A stretch of DNA of 64,000 nt. Origin: Gnetum montanum. Lineage: Eukaryota > Streptophyta > Gnetopsida > Gnetales > Gnetaceae. Position 1 is the first letter of the stretch, and the number at the start of each line of letters is the position of its first letter. The notes below the pieces were generated by a model, which worked only from the letters and a program-made list of their open reading frames with translations, was not told where the DNA came from and made no database searches. The stretch spans positions 185,788-249,787 of the forward strand of contig MNCI01035189.1 of NCBI GenBank assembly GCA_015680685.1. Reading direction: 5' to 3'. Positions 23,152 to 35,300 of the stretch are shown in pieces. Position numbers and translations under genes: made by a program.

Positions 23152-26100
23152 TCAAACGTAGAATGGTTTTAGGTACAAGTGATTGGTTGGATTGGCCAAC
23201 TCATTTCCTTCCATGTCAGTTAACTTGAATGCTCCATTGTCAAATGCTTTGATGACCAAGTAAGGCCCTTCCCAGTTGGCGGAGAATTTGTCCGAGTGTT
23301 CCCTAACAGCTTTAAGCATAAGGTTGCCTTCTTTGATACAGCGCTTGTTGATGTTATGCCAATGTCGTTGTCGTTGTTGTTTTTGGTACCATGCGATTTG
23401 GTCGAGTGCACATATACGTTCCTCCTCCACCGAGTCAAGATCAACGATGCGTAGATCATTGTTTTGCCCATCGTCGAGGAGTTCGGAGAGTGTGATCCTT
23501 AGAGATGGTACCTGCAATTCCAAAGGTAAAATAGCTTCTGAACTGTAAACAAGACTGTATGGTGTTTTACCTGTTGACGTTCGGTGCGTAGTACGGTATG
23601 CCCACAATGAGTATGTCAATTGCTCGTGCCATTTTCTTTTGCTCTGGGTAAGCATTTTCTTGAGTATGGTAATAATTTTCTTGTTGGTTGCTTCTACTTG
23701 TCCATTGCTCTGAGGATAGTAAGGGGATGAAAATGAGAGTTTGATCCCTAGACTATCACAAAAGGTTTGGGTTTCGGCACTGCTAAATTATGGCCCGTTA
23801 TCAGTGATGATTGTCATGGGGATGCCAAAATGGGTTACAATGTTTTCGAGGATGAAATTGCATACATGTTTAGATGTAGTTTTCCGAAGTGGAGCTGCTT
23901 CTACCCACTTCATAAAATATTCGGTTGTGGTTATGATGAAACTATGCCCTGCAGAAGATGAGGGTGTTATTGGGCTGATTAGGTCCAATCCCCATTTTTG
24001 GAAGGGCCATGTGATTTGCGCTATGTGCAATTCATTTGGCGGGACATGTATTAGATTACTATGTTTTTGGCAAGTGCTACATGTTTTAACCTTGAAGAGA
24101 CAGTCATATTCCATGTGTGGCCAATAGTAGCCTAAGCATCTGATTTTCGTTGCCATGGCTTTTAGCGCTATGTGTCCTCTGCATAGTCCCTCATGTACCT
24201 GTTCAATAATAGTTTGGGCATCGGTAGTACTAACGCATGTTAGCAATATGCCTTCGTAGGATCGTCGGCACAATGTGTCCCCTACCAAGGTGTACTACTT
24301 AGAACCTTTCCGCACGGCTTCCTTTTGTGCATTTGTTAGATGTCGTGGTGCTTCACCGCGCAGAAGGTATTCTTTTATGTCATCATACCATTCTATCACG
24401 TGTGTTGTACTAACGGATGCAATTGGCAACGTGTCGGGAGTATCAGTTATCGGTTTGGCACAATTGATTACGGAGGTTAGTAATGCGTGGAACATGTCTG
24501 GCGATATGTTTAATGCTAATGTGGTTAACGCGTCTACGATGGTGTTATCATTTCTAGAAACATGTTGCACATCGATGTCTTCGAATCACCCCATTAGGTG
24601 TTTTGCCAAGTCGCAGTATGGTTGTAAGTGTTGGGCCTTACATGCATAGACGTCTGTGACTTGGTTTAGGACTAGTTGCGAGTCTCCTATGACTACAAGT
24701 CGTGTGATGTTTGAAGCCAGTGCTGCCGCGAGACCTCTACGGAGACCTTCATACTCTGCTACGTTGTTCGTGCAATGAAAGTCGAAACGATAAGCAAAGG
24801 GTCAAATCTCGCCGGAGGGATAGGTGATGATAGTGGCTGCACTTCCTCCTCGAGAGGTGGATGCTCCATCAAAGTTTAGGATGGCATCGTAGTTGTTGGG
24901 CACTGAGTCTATGGCGCTTATATTCTCATCCAGGAATTCTGGCTCTATAGTCGCTTGATCACATGTTGGTGATGTTGCCATTTGGTTTGCTATAGCTTGA
25001 CCTTTGACTGATGATTGCGCTACGTAGTACAAGTCAAATTCGGCTATCATGGCTTTCCACCGGGCTATTCGACTTGTTTCGTAAATGTTCCCTGTTATGG
25101 CTCTTAGTATATTATCCTTGCAAATTATGTGAACCTAGCTATGAAAGAGGTAATGCCGCCATTTTCTTAAAGAAAAGACCAAAGCTAAACATGAATTCTC
25201 CACGTCGTTGTACTTTTTCTCATGGGCAACTAATGCATGACTCAAGTGGCAAGGTATATGTAAAATGGTTTATTGTTTTGGGGTGGATAAACCGTAGGCA
25301 GTCGGGCAAGTGCTGTTTTGATGTTCTCGAATGCTTCTTGGCATTGCGGAGTCCATTCGAAATGGACGTTTTTACGTAACAGATGGTTCATAGGTTTTAG
25401 TTTGTCTGTGAGTTTTTCTATGAAGCGCCTGATGAACTGCAGTCTACCTTGTAGACCTCGTAGTTCGGTAAGATTGCCTGGTGGTTTCAGGTTTGTTATG
25501 GCCTTAACCTTATCGGGGTCTACTCGTATCCTTACTTCTGAGGCTATGAATCCAAGAATTTTTCCTGTCTTGATGCCGAAGACACATTTTTTTGGGTTAA
25601 GTCTCAATTCGTACTTTAAACAATGTTTTAAGACTAAGTCGAGATCTTGTACATGTTGTTCTTCCATTTTTGATTTAACCACAATGTCATCCATGTAATC
25701 ATTGAGCGAGTGTAGCATGTAATCGCTGAAAATGAATGTCATCGCTCTTTGATACGTGGCCCCAGCGTTCTTGAGACTAAAGGGCATCATTGTGTAACAA
25801 AAAGTTCCCCATGGGGTCATGAAGGTTGTCCTAAGTTGATGTTCCGAATTGATACGTATCTGATTGTATCCTGAAAAACCGTCCATAAAAGATAATAAGG
25901 CGTGCCCGGCGGTCGAATCAACGATTTGATCGATGCTGGGTAGGGGAAAGTCATCTTTTATGGTTGCTACATTTAGATCTCGGAAGTCGATACATAGCCG
26001 AATGCTTCCGTTTTTCTTTGGGACAATGACCATGTTGGACACCCACTTGGCGTAATCAATAGCTCGAATGAACCCAGCCTGATAAAGCTTGGTGATATCA

Positions 26101-26566
26101 TTGCGAACTGCCAATGCTACTTCGGGTCTAACTTTTCGTGCCTTTTGTTTTACTGGTCTCAATTTCGGGTCGAGGATAATGTTGTGCTGGACAATTCTAG
26201 GATCTAACCTGGGCATGTCCGTATAGGACCAAGCGAATGCTTTCATATTTTCCATAAGCACGTTTTCAATGTCTTTTGGTAACTGAGGTTGTAGTAATGT
26301 GCTCAGTTTTAATATTTTGATTTCCCCATCGGGCATGGTAATGGGGGTTTCAGTTAACGGGTCTTCGGTGATATTTTCAGCCTCTATGTCAAGGAACTTT
26401 GTCATGCCTTTGTAATCTGCTGTTTGCTGTGTTGTGGCTATGACTACGTTGTCCGTTGGTGAATTTAAGTTGATGGAGTTTATGTTAATGTCTTGTGTAA
26501 TTTTGCCGTATGGTCCGTCAATGATTAACGGTGCGGTTAAATGCTAGCTGTCCATTGAGCTTGCTC
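23152..26566 (-). pseudogene. pol: pol of T2: RT, RNase H, integrase
   Basis: RT is open for 387 codons (26405-25242): AFAWSYTDMPRLDP, WVSNMVIVPKK, GYNQIRINS, LKNAGATYQRAM. The catalytic motif is YMDD where T1 and T3 have YVDD. After YIYLAT the frame breaks at a deletion of about 22 codons near 25243 that removes the LDSSIASML segment at the start of RNase H. RNase H is then stop-ridden. Integrase (24288-23788, 23655-23152) has the zinc site, GLDLISPI, ITDNGP and the end FLKPFYV-like. A TAG follows the conserved ATG (26555) within a few codons. CTGTTTATTGGCAG, an acceptor-like site, is just upstream. Confidence 0.88.
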
Positions 26567-26667
26567 CTGCCAATAAACAGAGAGCGGAATAAGAAAGAGG
26601 GAGATCGTTCTATGCCTTTTGATAATTTTAAACTATGTGTACGCGCATAATGGTGGATTTTTGTCAC

Positions 26668-26795
26668 ACCGGGACGTATGGCAGTTTAAGGCCATACCGG
26701 GCCATCGCTAGATGAGCAGATGGCAATTTAAGGCCATACCGGGCCATAAGTGGATTAGGAGATGGCAGTTTAAGGCCATACTGAGCCACAAGGGC
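26668..26795. repeat. pre-pol inter-ORF array (T2)
   Basis: Three or four units of about 39 bases share the + strand core GGCAGTTTAAGGCCATACCG. This array is the shortest of the pre-pol set. It lies between pol and the GC-rich promoter of the opposite-strand gene. The stretch 26796-27000 is otherwise AT-rich, then rich in GGCGTCAGCGTCAGC units. Confidence 0.78.
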
Positions 26796-27005
26796 GGTTT
26801 ACACTAGAATGTTCGGTGTAAATATGTAAAATGGGGTCCACGGAGGAACCAGGACGTAATAATCTCTGTTCTTAATAATGTTTAATAATTTTTTATTATT
26901 TTTTTGGGGTAAATTTTAGCGAAAAATGAGCAAAAAGGAAAAAAATGGCAAAAAGGTGCAACAACGGCGTAAACGGCGGCGTCAGCGTCAGCGTCAGCAG
27001 AGCGC

Positions 27006-27013
27006 TATATAAA
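27006..27013 (+). promoter_or_regulatory. TATA box of the T2 opposite-strand gene
   Basis: TATATAAA follows GCAGAGCGC and precedes a G-rich run, 263 bases before the exon 1 ATG at 27276. The leader between them is rich in AGCGTAAGCGTA words. The same box is kept in T1 and T3. Confidence 0.65.
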
Positions 27014-27275
27014 CAGGGGGGGCGGGGGGTCCATTTGTTTCTTATTTTGAAAGCGATAGAGCGTAAGCGATAACGTAAACTATTAAAGCGTAAGCGTAAT
27101 CTATAGTGCCTTAGCGTAAGCGTAAGTTTCCTGTGAGTGTAGATGCCAAAGACTAACCCTAGCGTAGACGCCCAACACTAAACCCTAGCGTAGACGCGGA
27201 GTGTTAAACTTTTGGGCGTCAGCGTAGACACTTCTCTTCAGCGTAGACTTGTATCGTCAGCGTAAACAGGCCGAG

Positions 27276-30200
27276 ATGGGCAAGGGCAAAGAAGTGGAGG
27301 GCCAAGGGAGGAAGGGTCCCGACTTGACCTTCGCGGAGGAGACGGAAGCTATGCTGCAGGGCCTGCCCAGGCCAAAGATCCCATCCTGGCCTGTGACATC
27401 CCACAGGTAGGCTTTGATCTCTGCCTCTAATTATTTCTGCGCTTTTTCTTTTATAGCGTAGACAGTCTCGGCGTATACGCCGAGCATAGGGGTTTTAGGT
27501 GTATGGGGTTTTGCGACGTATACGCCAAGTGTCACTTTACAGCGTGAAGCGTAGACTGTCAGGGCGTAGTCAGTTTTATCGGCACAAGCATTTTTCCTGC
27601 ATTATCTTGTCAGCGTGATTTGTTTGTCATTAGCATAAATTCTATTTTACTGTGACGGCGTATACACTGAGGGTTTGTTCAGCGTATACGCTGTACATTT
27701 GTGGTTGTTTTCTGGCGTAAACTTATTTTCTTTTTCTGGCATAAACTTTTTCGTTCAGCACCAACGTAGATTGTCTACGCTGAAAGCGAACTCCGACGTA
27801 TACGCTGAGGGTTAGTTCGGCGTATACGTTGAGCGTGATGGGTTTGGGCAACAGCGTAAGATAGCTCATTGTCGGCGTATACGTTGGACTGGTCAGCGTA
27901 TACGCTCAATGTACAGTGTATACGCTGAGTTTTAGCAGCGTTTTACGCCAAGTGTAGAACGTATACGCTGAGGTCGAGTAGCGTTTTACGCTAAGTGTAA
28001 ACAATTTCGCCGGCGTATACGCTGGTCTATGCGGTGTATACACTGGGTGTAAATAGTTAGTGAATTTTTGATTTTAGATGCCGATTTATGATGTAAACGT
28101 TCACTTTTCGGGCTATTTCAAAGCATGGCTAATTTATCGTGGCGTCACAATTGGTTACAGGGATAGTAAGCGCTTCCTCATCGTTGTTGAGCTTGTCGGG
28201 GTGTTGTCATGGGTTGGCCCTGTTGAGGAGGGCGAGATTCCCCCGAATCTGACCGTGGATGATAATGGGGTTTGGTTCAGGGAAGGCGCTAGTGAATTTC
28301 TGGCTTTCCTGTTGAACAATTTCGAGGTGGCCATTTGGTCAAATTTTAGGGAAGTGGTTGCGCAAAGCGTGCGTGATGCAATGCTGCCGGGAGTTGCGGA
28401 GGGCATCATGGTCTTTATAGAAGACATTGACGATGGACCTCTTGTTAACGAGGATGGTACTACCCGCGGGCCCAGGTCAAAACGCCCCTTAACGTGCATG
28501 TGGGCGTTATTGCCACGAGGTTTAAACTACCTCAATCATAAGTTGTTCATAGCTGCCCGAGCACATACATTATTCCAGAATCCTCCTAGCACGGTGTATC
28601 AGGTAGTCAGGTAGGAATATGTAAGTTTGTCATTTTCCTTTCGTCGTTTCGTGCTTGTTTCTTGTTTTGACCCATATTTGCTTACAGGCCGAAGACCAAC
28701 CCGGATGGGACACTCATTGAAGACGAAGGACTAGCCCATGCTCGCACTACTCTGGAGGCATTCATGATGGGCCCCACCCTTCGTGGAGCCGTACTGAGTC
28801 AAACGAAGGATTCGATGGTCCATTTTCATAATCAGTTTTCTAGAGCGTTCGTGATGTGCAAAGCTCGTGGGTGGCTTCATGAAGACTGGACGGATAACGA
28901 GCCCGTCTTCCCTCGTGACTTTGGCAGCACATCTAGATCCACCACTAATGGTATGTGATTACATTTCCTTGATATGTTAGTGGGTTTGTCCAACTGTTTG
29001 GAGTTACGCTGATATGACCATTTTAAATTGCTTTTACAGTTGATGTACCTTCTAGTGGGGATCCAGTGACAACCGGGCGAACTGAGACTACTTTGTCGAT
29101 GAAGTTCGGGAAGGTGGCCAAGGCGCAAAAGTGGTTGCATAGGTAAGCTCTGTCGTCCATCACTCATTGCCTGGATGATGTTGGCCTCATGGATCTCTTT
29201 ATGACGCCGAGTCCTGACGTCTCCATCGGGGAGATGATTGGGATCGTGGACTCTTTTAATGAGTCTGTCTCACATTACAGCACCCGGATTAAGGGTGTCA
29301 AGGTTGTTTTTTGCCTGTCGCTTGAGTTCTTTTTCAACTTATTTGGCGAACCAGCGGATGGCTTAAATGTAGTATTAGACAGAACTCATAAGGAGCTCTA
29401 GACGATTCATGAGTTGGAGGATTGGCTAGGCATGGCCAAGGGTACCAAGGGATTCCCGATGTAGGGGAAAGCAAAAGTTGAGGTAGTGAAAAAATTATAT
29501 CCCCTGTTTAGGGCACGGGTGTTCCCTAAAACCCTTTCCCAGGTGAGGTGTCTTGGGGTTGAGGTTGTTCGTGTCATGCGAACTGTCTTGGAAACAGGCA
29601 TGCGGTATAACTGGGCCCAATTTTTGTTGTCGGGCATGCACAAGGAGATAGTGCAGTTGCATTCGAATATCGAAGCGCAGTCCCATTTCACCTTTGCATT
29701 CTTCGCTGGTTACCTACGCCATTTTGCTGAATTCCTAGTAGTTCATGGAGACAACAAGTTTGTTCTACGGGATCGGGGTCAATTATCTCACCCGTGGGTG
29801 AATCATCTGTTTGAGACAGCTAAATCCCAAGATGCACCTGAAGGCATTGATGAATCTGCTTCCATTACGACAAGGGATCATCTGGCGCTTCAATCCACAC
29901 ACGTGATAGTTTGGGGTTGGAGCCAGAAAACATGCCTCTTACTGCTACAAGGGCGGAACGGGTTATCAAGGAGACCATTGGCCAAGTTAAGTCAAAGCTA
30001 AAGAGGCCTAAACACACGACTAAGGAAGTCACTGATGTGAATCGGCCATGTGTGAAGCGCATACGCTTCAAGATGCCTGGTAAGCTATGCTCACCCGCTT
30101 ATTGTTTTATCGTTTTCGCTTCATTTATAACTTTTACTTCAATCGCTTACATGTCGTTGCTATTTTTGGCTTGATTTTAAAAAGTGAGGAAGCAGGCTTT

Positions 30201-31763
30201 AGAGACTATCACCGAGGAGGAGGAGACCAACACGGGGAAGAATAACAAGGGGGAAAGCACAGGGAAGGATCAGAGCAGAGGAATGGAGGAGTTAAAGGAG
30301 AAAACCATGGAAACAGAGCCGTTGGATGATCAGGATGGTATCAACTAGATGTTCAATAGCTTCCTCAAGGGAGATCTGGATTTGGGCGACCCCCCAGAGG
30401 GTGACAAGGATCATGGTATGTTCTCTTGTTATTCCGTCTTATCCTATTAGCTGTCATTTCTACTACGTTCTATGTACATATTTTCATTTTTTTAGACGAA
30501 GGGAGCGAGACCAGAACGGTACGCTTAGATGTACCCATGAAGACGGTTCCCCCTGAGAGGACTGCTGAGGTCAGTTCCCGTACCCGTGAGCCACTTGCTT
30601 GGTTGGAGATGCCAAGTAAAATGGATTTTGTGGCTGGACTCGCGGAGGAAGTTATTGAATGGATCCAGGAGGCGCACCCGAATATAGGTATAAATGATTT
30701 AGAGGTTTGGAATTTCATATCTTGTTTATATTGTTTTAATATTTTATATATTTTTTTTGTTTTTCGCATGGGTAGGTGCTCAATTGAGATGGGATCCCTC
30801 TGAGAACATTAGCATAGAAAGTTTCACCACGCTTTCCCCAGAAGTGGAACAGGTGCCAAGGCCTATTTACGAGGGAGTTGCAGAAGGCTTTGTACACAAT
30901 GCTAAGTCATTATGGACCTGTAGGCATTCCATTGAACAGTTGTGGCTGCAGATACAGGCAAAAGAAAAGGCCGTCTCTGAGTTGTCAGTGGAACGTGACG
31001 ATCTAAAGGCTCGGTACGAGTTTGCCGCTGCCAAACTAAGCGGAGATCGCTCTTGGCAAACTTCGGAGGTCACGTACACCAGGTATTGGGACCTACTGAA
31101 TCACCATGCATCGCTGACTCGGAGAATGGCAGAGCGCAAAGCCCAAATTGATCTCCTGAACCTTAAATATCAAGATTGGAAAGCCTTCGCTTCCAAGGTT
31201 TGTAAGTGGGGTCAGGATGAGAAAAGTCACAAACATTACTACAAGAAGTTGTTAAAAGAGGTGTCTATTGAAAAGTGCCAACTAGAGATGTTTGTGGAAG
31301 GTTTAGGTTTGCGTTCTGCTTTCGATACTTTTGCTCAGAATACAATTGTGGAGATGGAGTTGCCTACAAGGGTGATCACAACTGCTTCTAGGGAAACATC
31401 GGTGGGCGAGTTGCCTCTGAAACGTCCTACTTGGTCGGCTGTCAACAAAGGCAAGACTTTGGCAGATGTTGACTTAGGCCTTGATGGGACAGATTGGGCA
31501 AGCGTTTCAAAGGAGGAAATCCTTCATCGGCTGGAATTCGGCTTAGGGGGATCTCCTATGGTAAGCGTTTTTGTTCTTATGAAGTTAATTCTTTGAATAA
31601 TGTTTAACAAGTTGACATTCGTTTATTCTTACGTTGTTTGTTTCTTCTTTGGCATTTTCAGGATGAAGGTGGTGATGATGCTCAAGAAGCTGGTCCCAGC
31701 GGAGCAGGGGCCCCTGATGTTGGTGGATCGAAAGGGGACGACCCTCCCATCCCAGATGCTTAG
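27276..31763 (+). pseudogene. opposite-strand eight-exon gene inside T2
   Basis: Exons by GT-AG sites and comparison with T3: 27276-27406, 28161-28610, 28688-28950, 29040-30079, about 30186-30415, 30496-30687, 30776-31560 and 31662-31763. Exons 1 and 2 have the same lengths as in T3 (131 and 450). Phases match at exons 3-4 and 5-8. The long ORF at 28078-28614 begins inside intron 1, so its apparent start is not the exon border. Exon 7 encodes a strong coiled coil (KEKAVSELSVERDDLKARYE). The end is SKGDDPPIPDA. Defects include TAA near 29142, TAG near 29400 and near 29462, a frameshift near 29905, a TAG near 30346 and a weak exon 5 acceptor. Function unknown; see the T3 copy. Confidence 0.82.
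27440..28060. repeat. GCGTATACGC palindrome cluster, intron 1 of the T2 gene
   Basis: Roughly twenty variants of GGCGTATACGC or AGCGTATACGCT lie between the exon 1 donor and the ORF part of the intron, with TTTTACGC and GCGTAAAC relatives. The perfect 12-base palindrome AGCGTATACGCT occurs several times. Confidence 0.82.
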
Positions 31764-32054
31764 TGTTTTAGCTTCATTTTATTGTTGTTTGACCCAGACT
31801 TATACAGGATTTGTAACTTGAAAATTTTGAGATGGATGAGACAGTTGACACTTGTAATTGTACAACATTGCATGTTAGAAAAGTTTTGTTGATTTTGAAT
31901 TTAATTGTAAACACGGCACGACAATGTAAAATATTTTGTCTTTTTTTTGAGTTACACGGCACGATAATGTAAAATGTTTTTGAGTTTACTTTTCTGTTTT
32001 AAGCATAATGTACTGGAGCGATTATAAATGATATGTGAAAAGGAAAACAAAGTA

Positions 32055-32358
32055 CGTACTAGTTTAAGGCCGTTTTGGGCCCCTATGCGTAGTGTATGGC
32101 CATTTCGGGCCCCACGTACTAGTTTATGGCCATTTCGGGCCCCACGTACTAGTTTATGGCCATTTTAGGCCCCATTGTAAACAAGTAACATTTCAGACAA
32201 GGTGGGTAAGTTTTTCAGTGGACTGATCATCTCTGATCGTGGCTAGTTTTATGTCATTGCGGACATGATAGTTTAACGTCTTTCCGAACAAGGAGTGTTG
32301 TTTAATTTTAATCTTTTTGTTTTTGGGTGTTGTAGTTTAATGTCATTTCGGACAGAGG
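32055..32358. repeat. inter-ORF array after gag-protease (T2)
   Basis: Units of about 30 bases share the core TAGTTTATGGCCATTTCGGG on the + strand (32055-32180). Looser units with AGTTTAACGTCTTTCCG and AGTTTAATGTCATTTCGG follow. They lie between the 3' ends of the opposite-strand gene and gag-protease. The gap 31764-32054 is AT-rich and may hold the terminator of the opposite-strand gene. Confidence 0.78.
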
Positions 32359-32376
32359 GTGGTGGTATTATTTTAA

Positions 32377-35300
32377 TTATTTTTTTATTCTTTTTATTTT
32401 TATGTCCTGTGATGTATTAACTGGTATGATTCTGTATTCGGCGTCCCCTTCGCTGATCACGTTGAAGGGTAATTCAGCCCAAGGGACGTTTAATGGAATG
32501 GCCTCTGTGTCAGTAGTTTCAGGTGTTTTAGTGTCTGTCATGGTTTCTGTATTTGTTTCTACATGAGGAGGTGTGTGTACAGCGTTAGGCGTAGGTGTTT
32601 CGGTTTTGGGAGGCTTTTGTTCCGTATTCAAAGGTTTACTGCCTACCGGTGGTTGTGGATTCCTGTCGTTTTGGCTAGGCTTTTCGAGCTCGACCTCTGA
32701 GCCCTGTTCCATGTCCATGTGTGATGAAATGATAGGAGTAGCTGCTTCCCCGTGTATGATGATTTCACCCCCCTCATAAGGCAGGTGATTTTCTTGGTGT
32801 ATAGGGGAGGAAACAGCTCTCATTTGGGCCAACCAGGGTCTTCCTAATATTAGGTTGAATCCTGGCATTTCATCGACCACTAGGAAATTGGCAGATGTAG
32901 GGAATTGGTCTTCTGCTATGAAATCCAAGGTTAGTGTGCCTTTTACCATTACGCGTGACCCGCTGAATGACTTTAGACATGTGGTTGCGGTTGGTTTAAT
33001 TAACTCAGTAAGCCCCAGTTATTCAACGATGGGGTAAGGTACAACGTTTGTTGCGGCTCCATCGTCTACGTGGACTCTATGTATCTTAAATTGATTTATA
33101 CGTATTGTTATGAATATGGGGGCCATTGTTATCTCCCCCGTTTTCTTGTCCACCTTAATGTTGTCGTCATGGAAGCTTACGGGTTTAGGGGTAGTCCCAT
33201 GAGGCGAGTACATCACCGCATGAATGGAGGGTTCATTTGGGGGCAAGTCCGCGCTTACCGGGATTGACGTTAACATACGTACTAAGGCTTCCCGATGTGT
33301 TTGCGACGTTAGAACCAAATTGTACAAGCTTAGTGAGGTGTTCTTTTGTTTCAGCGCCTGGGTAACTTGTGTCAAGGCCGTCGCAAGATCTCTGCTGTTG
33401 GGGACATTTTTATCAATGGTGATTGGGTCCATTGGACCCAACAGTTTTATTTCGCATTTTGTTAATTTCTCATTCTCGGTTGGAACTGTCGTTTCAGGTT
33501 ATTCATGTTTTTGAGATGACTCGCCTTCGCTGCCTGTGTTCGGCTGGTTATTACGTGACGACATGGGTATGGAGTTAAGTGGAGTGGGCTTAGGTGGCCC
33601 CACAGCTAACCGTTGGTGTTCCTTTTCCACACGTTCACGTGTAAGCCTGTCTGCTAGGCATTCTCATGTGTAGCGTGGAGGTGGAGCTGGCCTTGGAGTC
33701 TGGCGTTGCCCTGGGACCCTTACCACATATGGAGCTGGGCGGGGTTGTGGCTGTACCGTCGACTGTGATTGGTTAGGAGGCTGGCCAAGGACCCTAATGA
33801 CGTAGGGGCTAAGTTTGCCTTGTGCTCGTGAGGTGGAGGTTTGGTAATCATTAGGAGTTTTGGGTATCCTAACGACATATGGGGTTGGTCGAGGTGTAGG
33901 TTGGACCTCCGCTGTTGCGACGGCAGGTGGTACTCGGACTACGAAAGGGGTAGGCCGAGTAGAAGGGGTTGATGTAGTTGAGGGGATAATGGGAGGGACA
34001 CGCACTACGTATGGTTTCTTACGTGTCATGATGTTGGGTGTGGGTATGGCCGAGGGTACTCGGACAAATTACGGCTACTGCGGGGCACGTGGTGGTTGAG
34101 GTGCGGGCGTGGGCACAGCAGGAGGAATCTGAATTATGAATGGCCTACTAGGTGTTTCCTGTTTATGTTCGTGGTAGATAGTGTTGATGTTGAGTATTTC
34201 GGAATCATCATCGCAGGAGACTGTATTGATGACGTACGATGCCTCTTTAGTGTTTAGGGGATCTTTATACACCCCCATGGCTTGATTCTGCGGTTGAATC
34301 AGGTTGGTCGCGTCAAAAGTGATTTGGCCATCATCGATCATTCACTGAATATCCTGCTTCAAGATGAAACAGTAATCCGTACCATGCCCGTTGCGTTGAT
34401 GGTAATCGAAAAAGTGATCCATTCTAAAGCCTTTGGGCATGGGGGGCTCATCCGGTGTCACTAGGCTTGGGTTCTGTATGAGTTGACAGAACCAGTCGTG
34501 TCTTTGGATGGCCGCGGGGGATAACTGCTTATGTTTCATTAGCCCATCCTTCAGGAGTTGATCGAAGAGCTGGGATGGCTTCATTAGCAGAGGCATGTAT
34601 TGAAAAGGTTCTTTCCTCTCGAAGTTTCGCGTACGGTTTGTTGGGTTCTGTTGCAATGATGATTCTTGCGCGGTTGTGGGAGTTGATTTATTGTAGTTAG
34701 TAGGGGTTGCGGGTGGTTTGTTTTGTTGTTGCGCCCCTGCTATCGCCGCTATAGTTGCCTTAGCCTTTTCTTTATCTTTTTTGGTGTGTTGACTCTTAAA
34801 GGCTAGGTATGCAGGGTCATGGCTGTTTTGGGCTGCTTCTTCAATATTCTTAATTTGTTCAAATGCTTGGTTTAGATTACGCACGTTAAGGTAGTATAAC
34901 TTGGATTTAAAGAAATCGTTAACGGCCCCTTTCAGAATAGTAAGCAGGTAGGTTTGGGAGATGGGCTCATGCAACTCGTTAAGGGCAGCGCTCCACCTCT
35001 GAATAAATTTCTATACAGGTTCAAGCGATGATTTCTTGACTTGTATGAGGCTATCCAGGGTGGCTTCGGGTTTCAAGTTGTACTTGAACCGAGTCACGAA
35101 CTAGTGTAATAAGTCTTCCAAGAAGAAGATGGAATTCCTTGGCAGGGCCCGATACCAGTCAAGTGCCCTCCTTGCGAGGGAAATGGGGAACATTCGGAGA
35201 ATGGAATGGGGCCATGCCTGAAGCAGCGCGCATTTTAGCCTAAACGTTATGAGATGTGCATTGGGGTCCGTCTCCCCATTATACTTGGTTAATGTTGGTA

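Noticed and set aside
28078-28160. MPIYDVNV start as the beginning of exon 2 or of a separate gene in T2
   Set aside because: Reading exon 1 into it gives a stop, whereas the acceptor TTGGTTACAG at 28160 gives the phase and 450-base length seen in T3.
32573-33514. + strand ORFs antisense to T2 gag-protease
   Set aside because: Shadows of the gag-protease frame. They have no domain and their breaks do not match those of the real gene.
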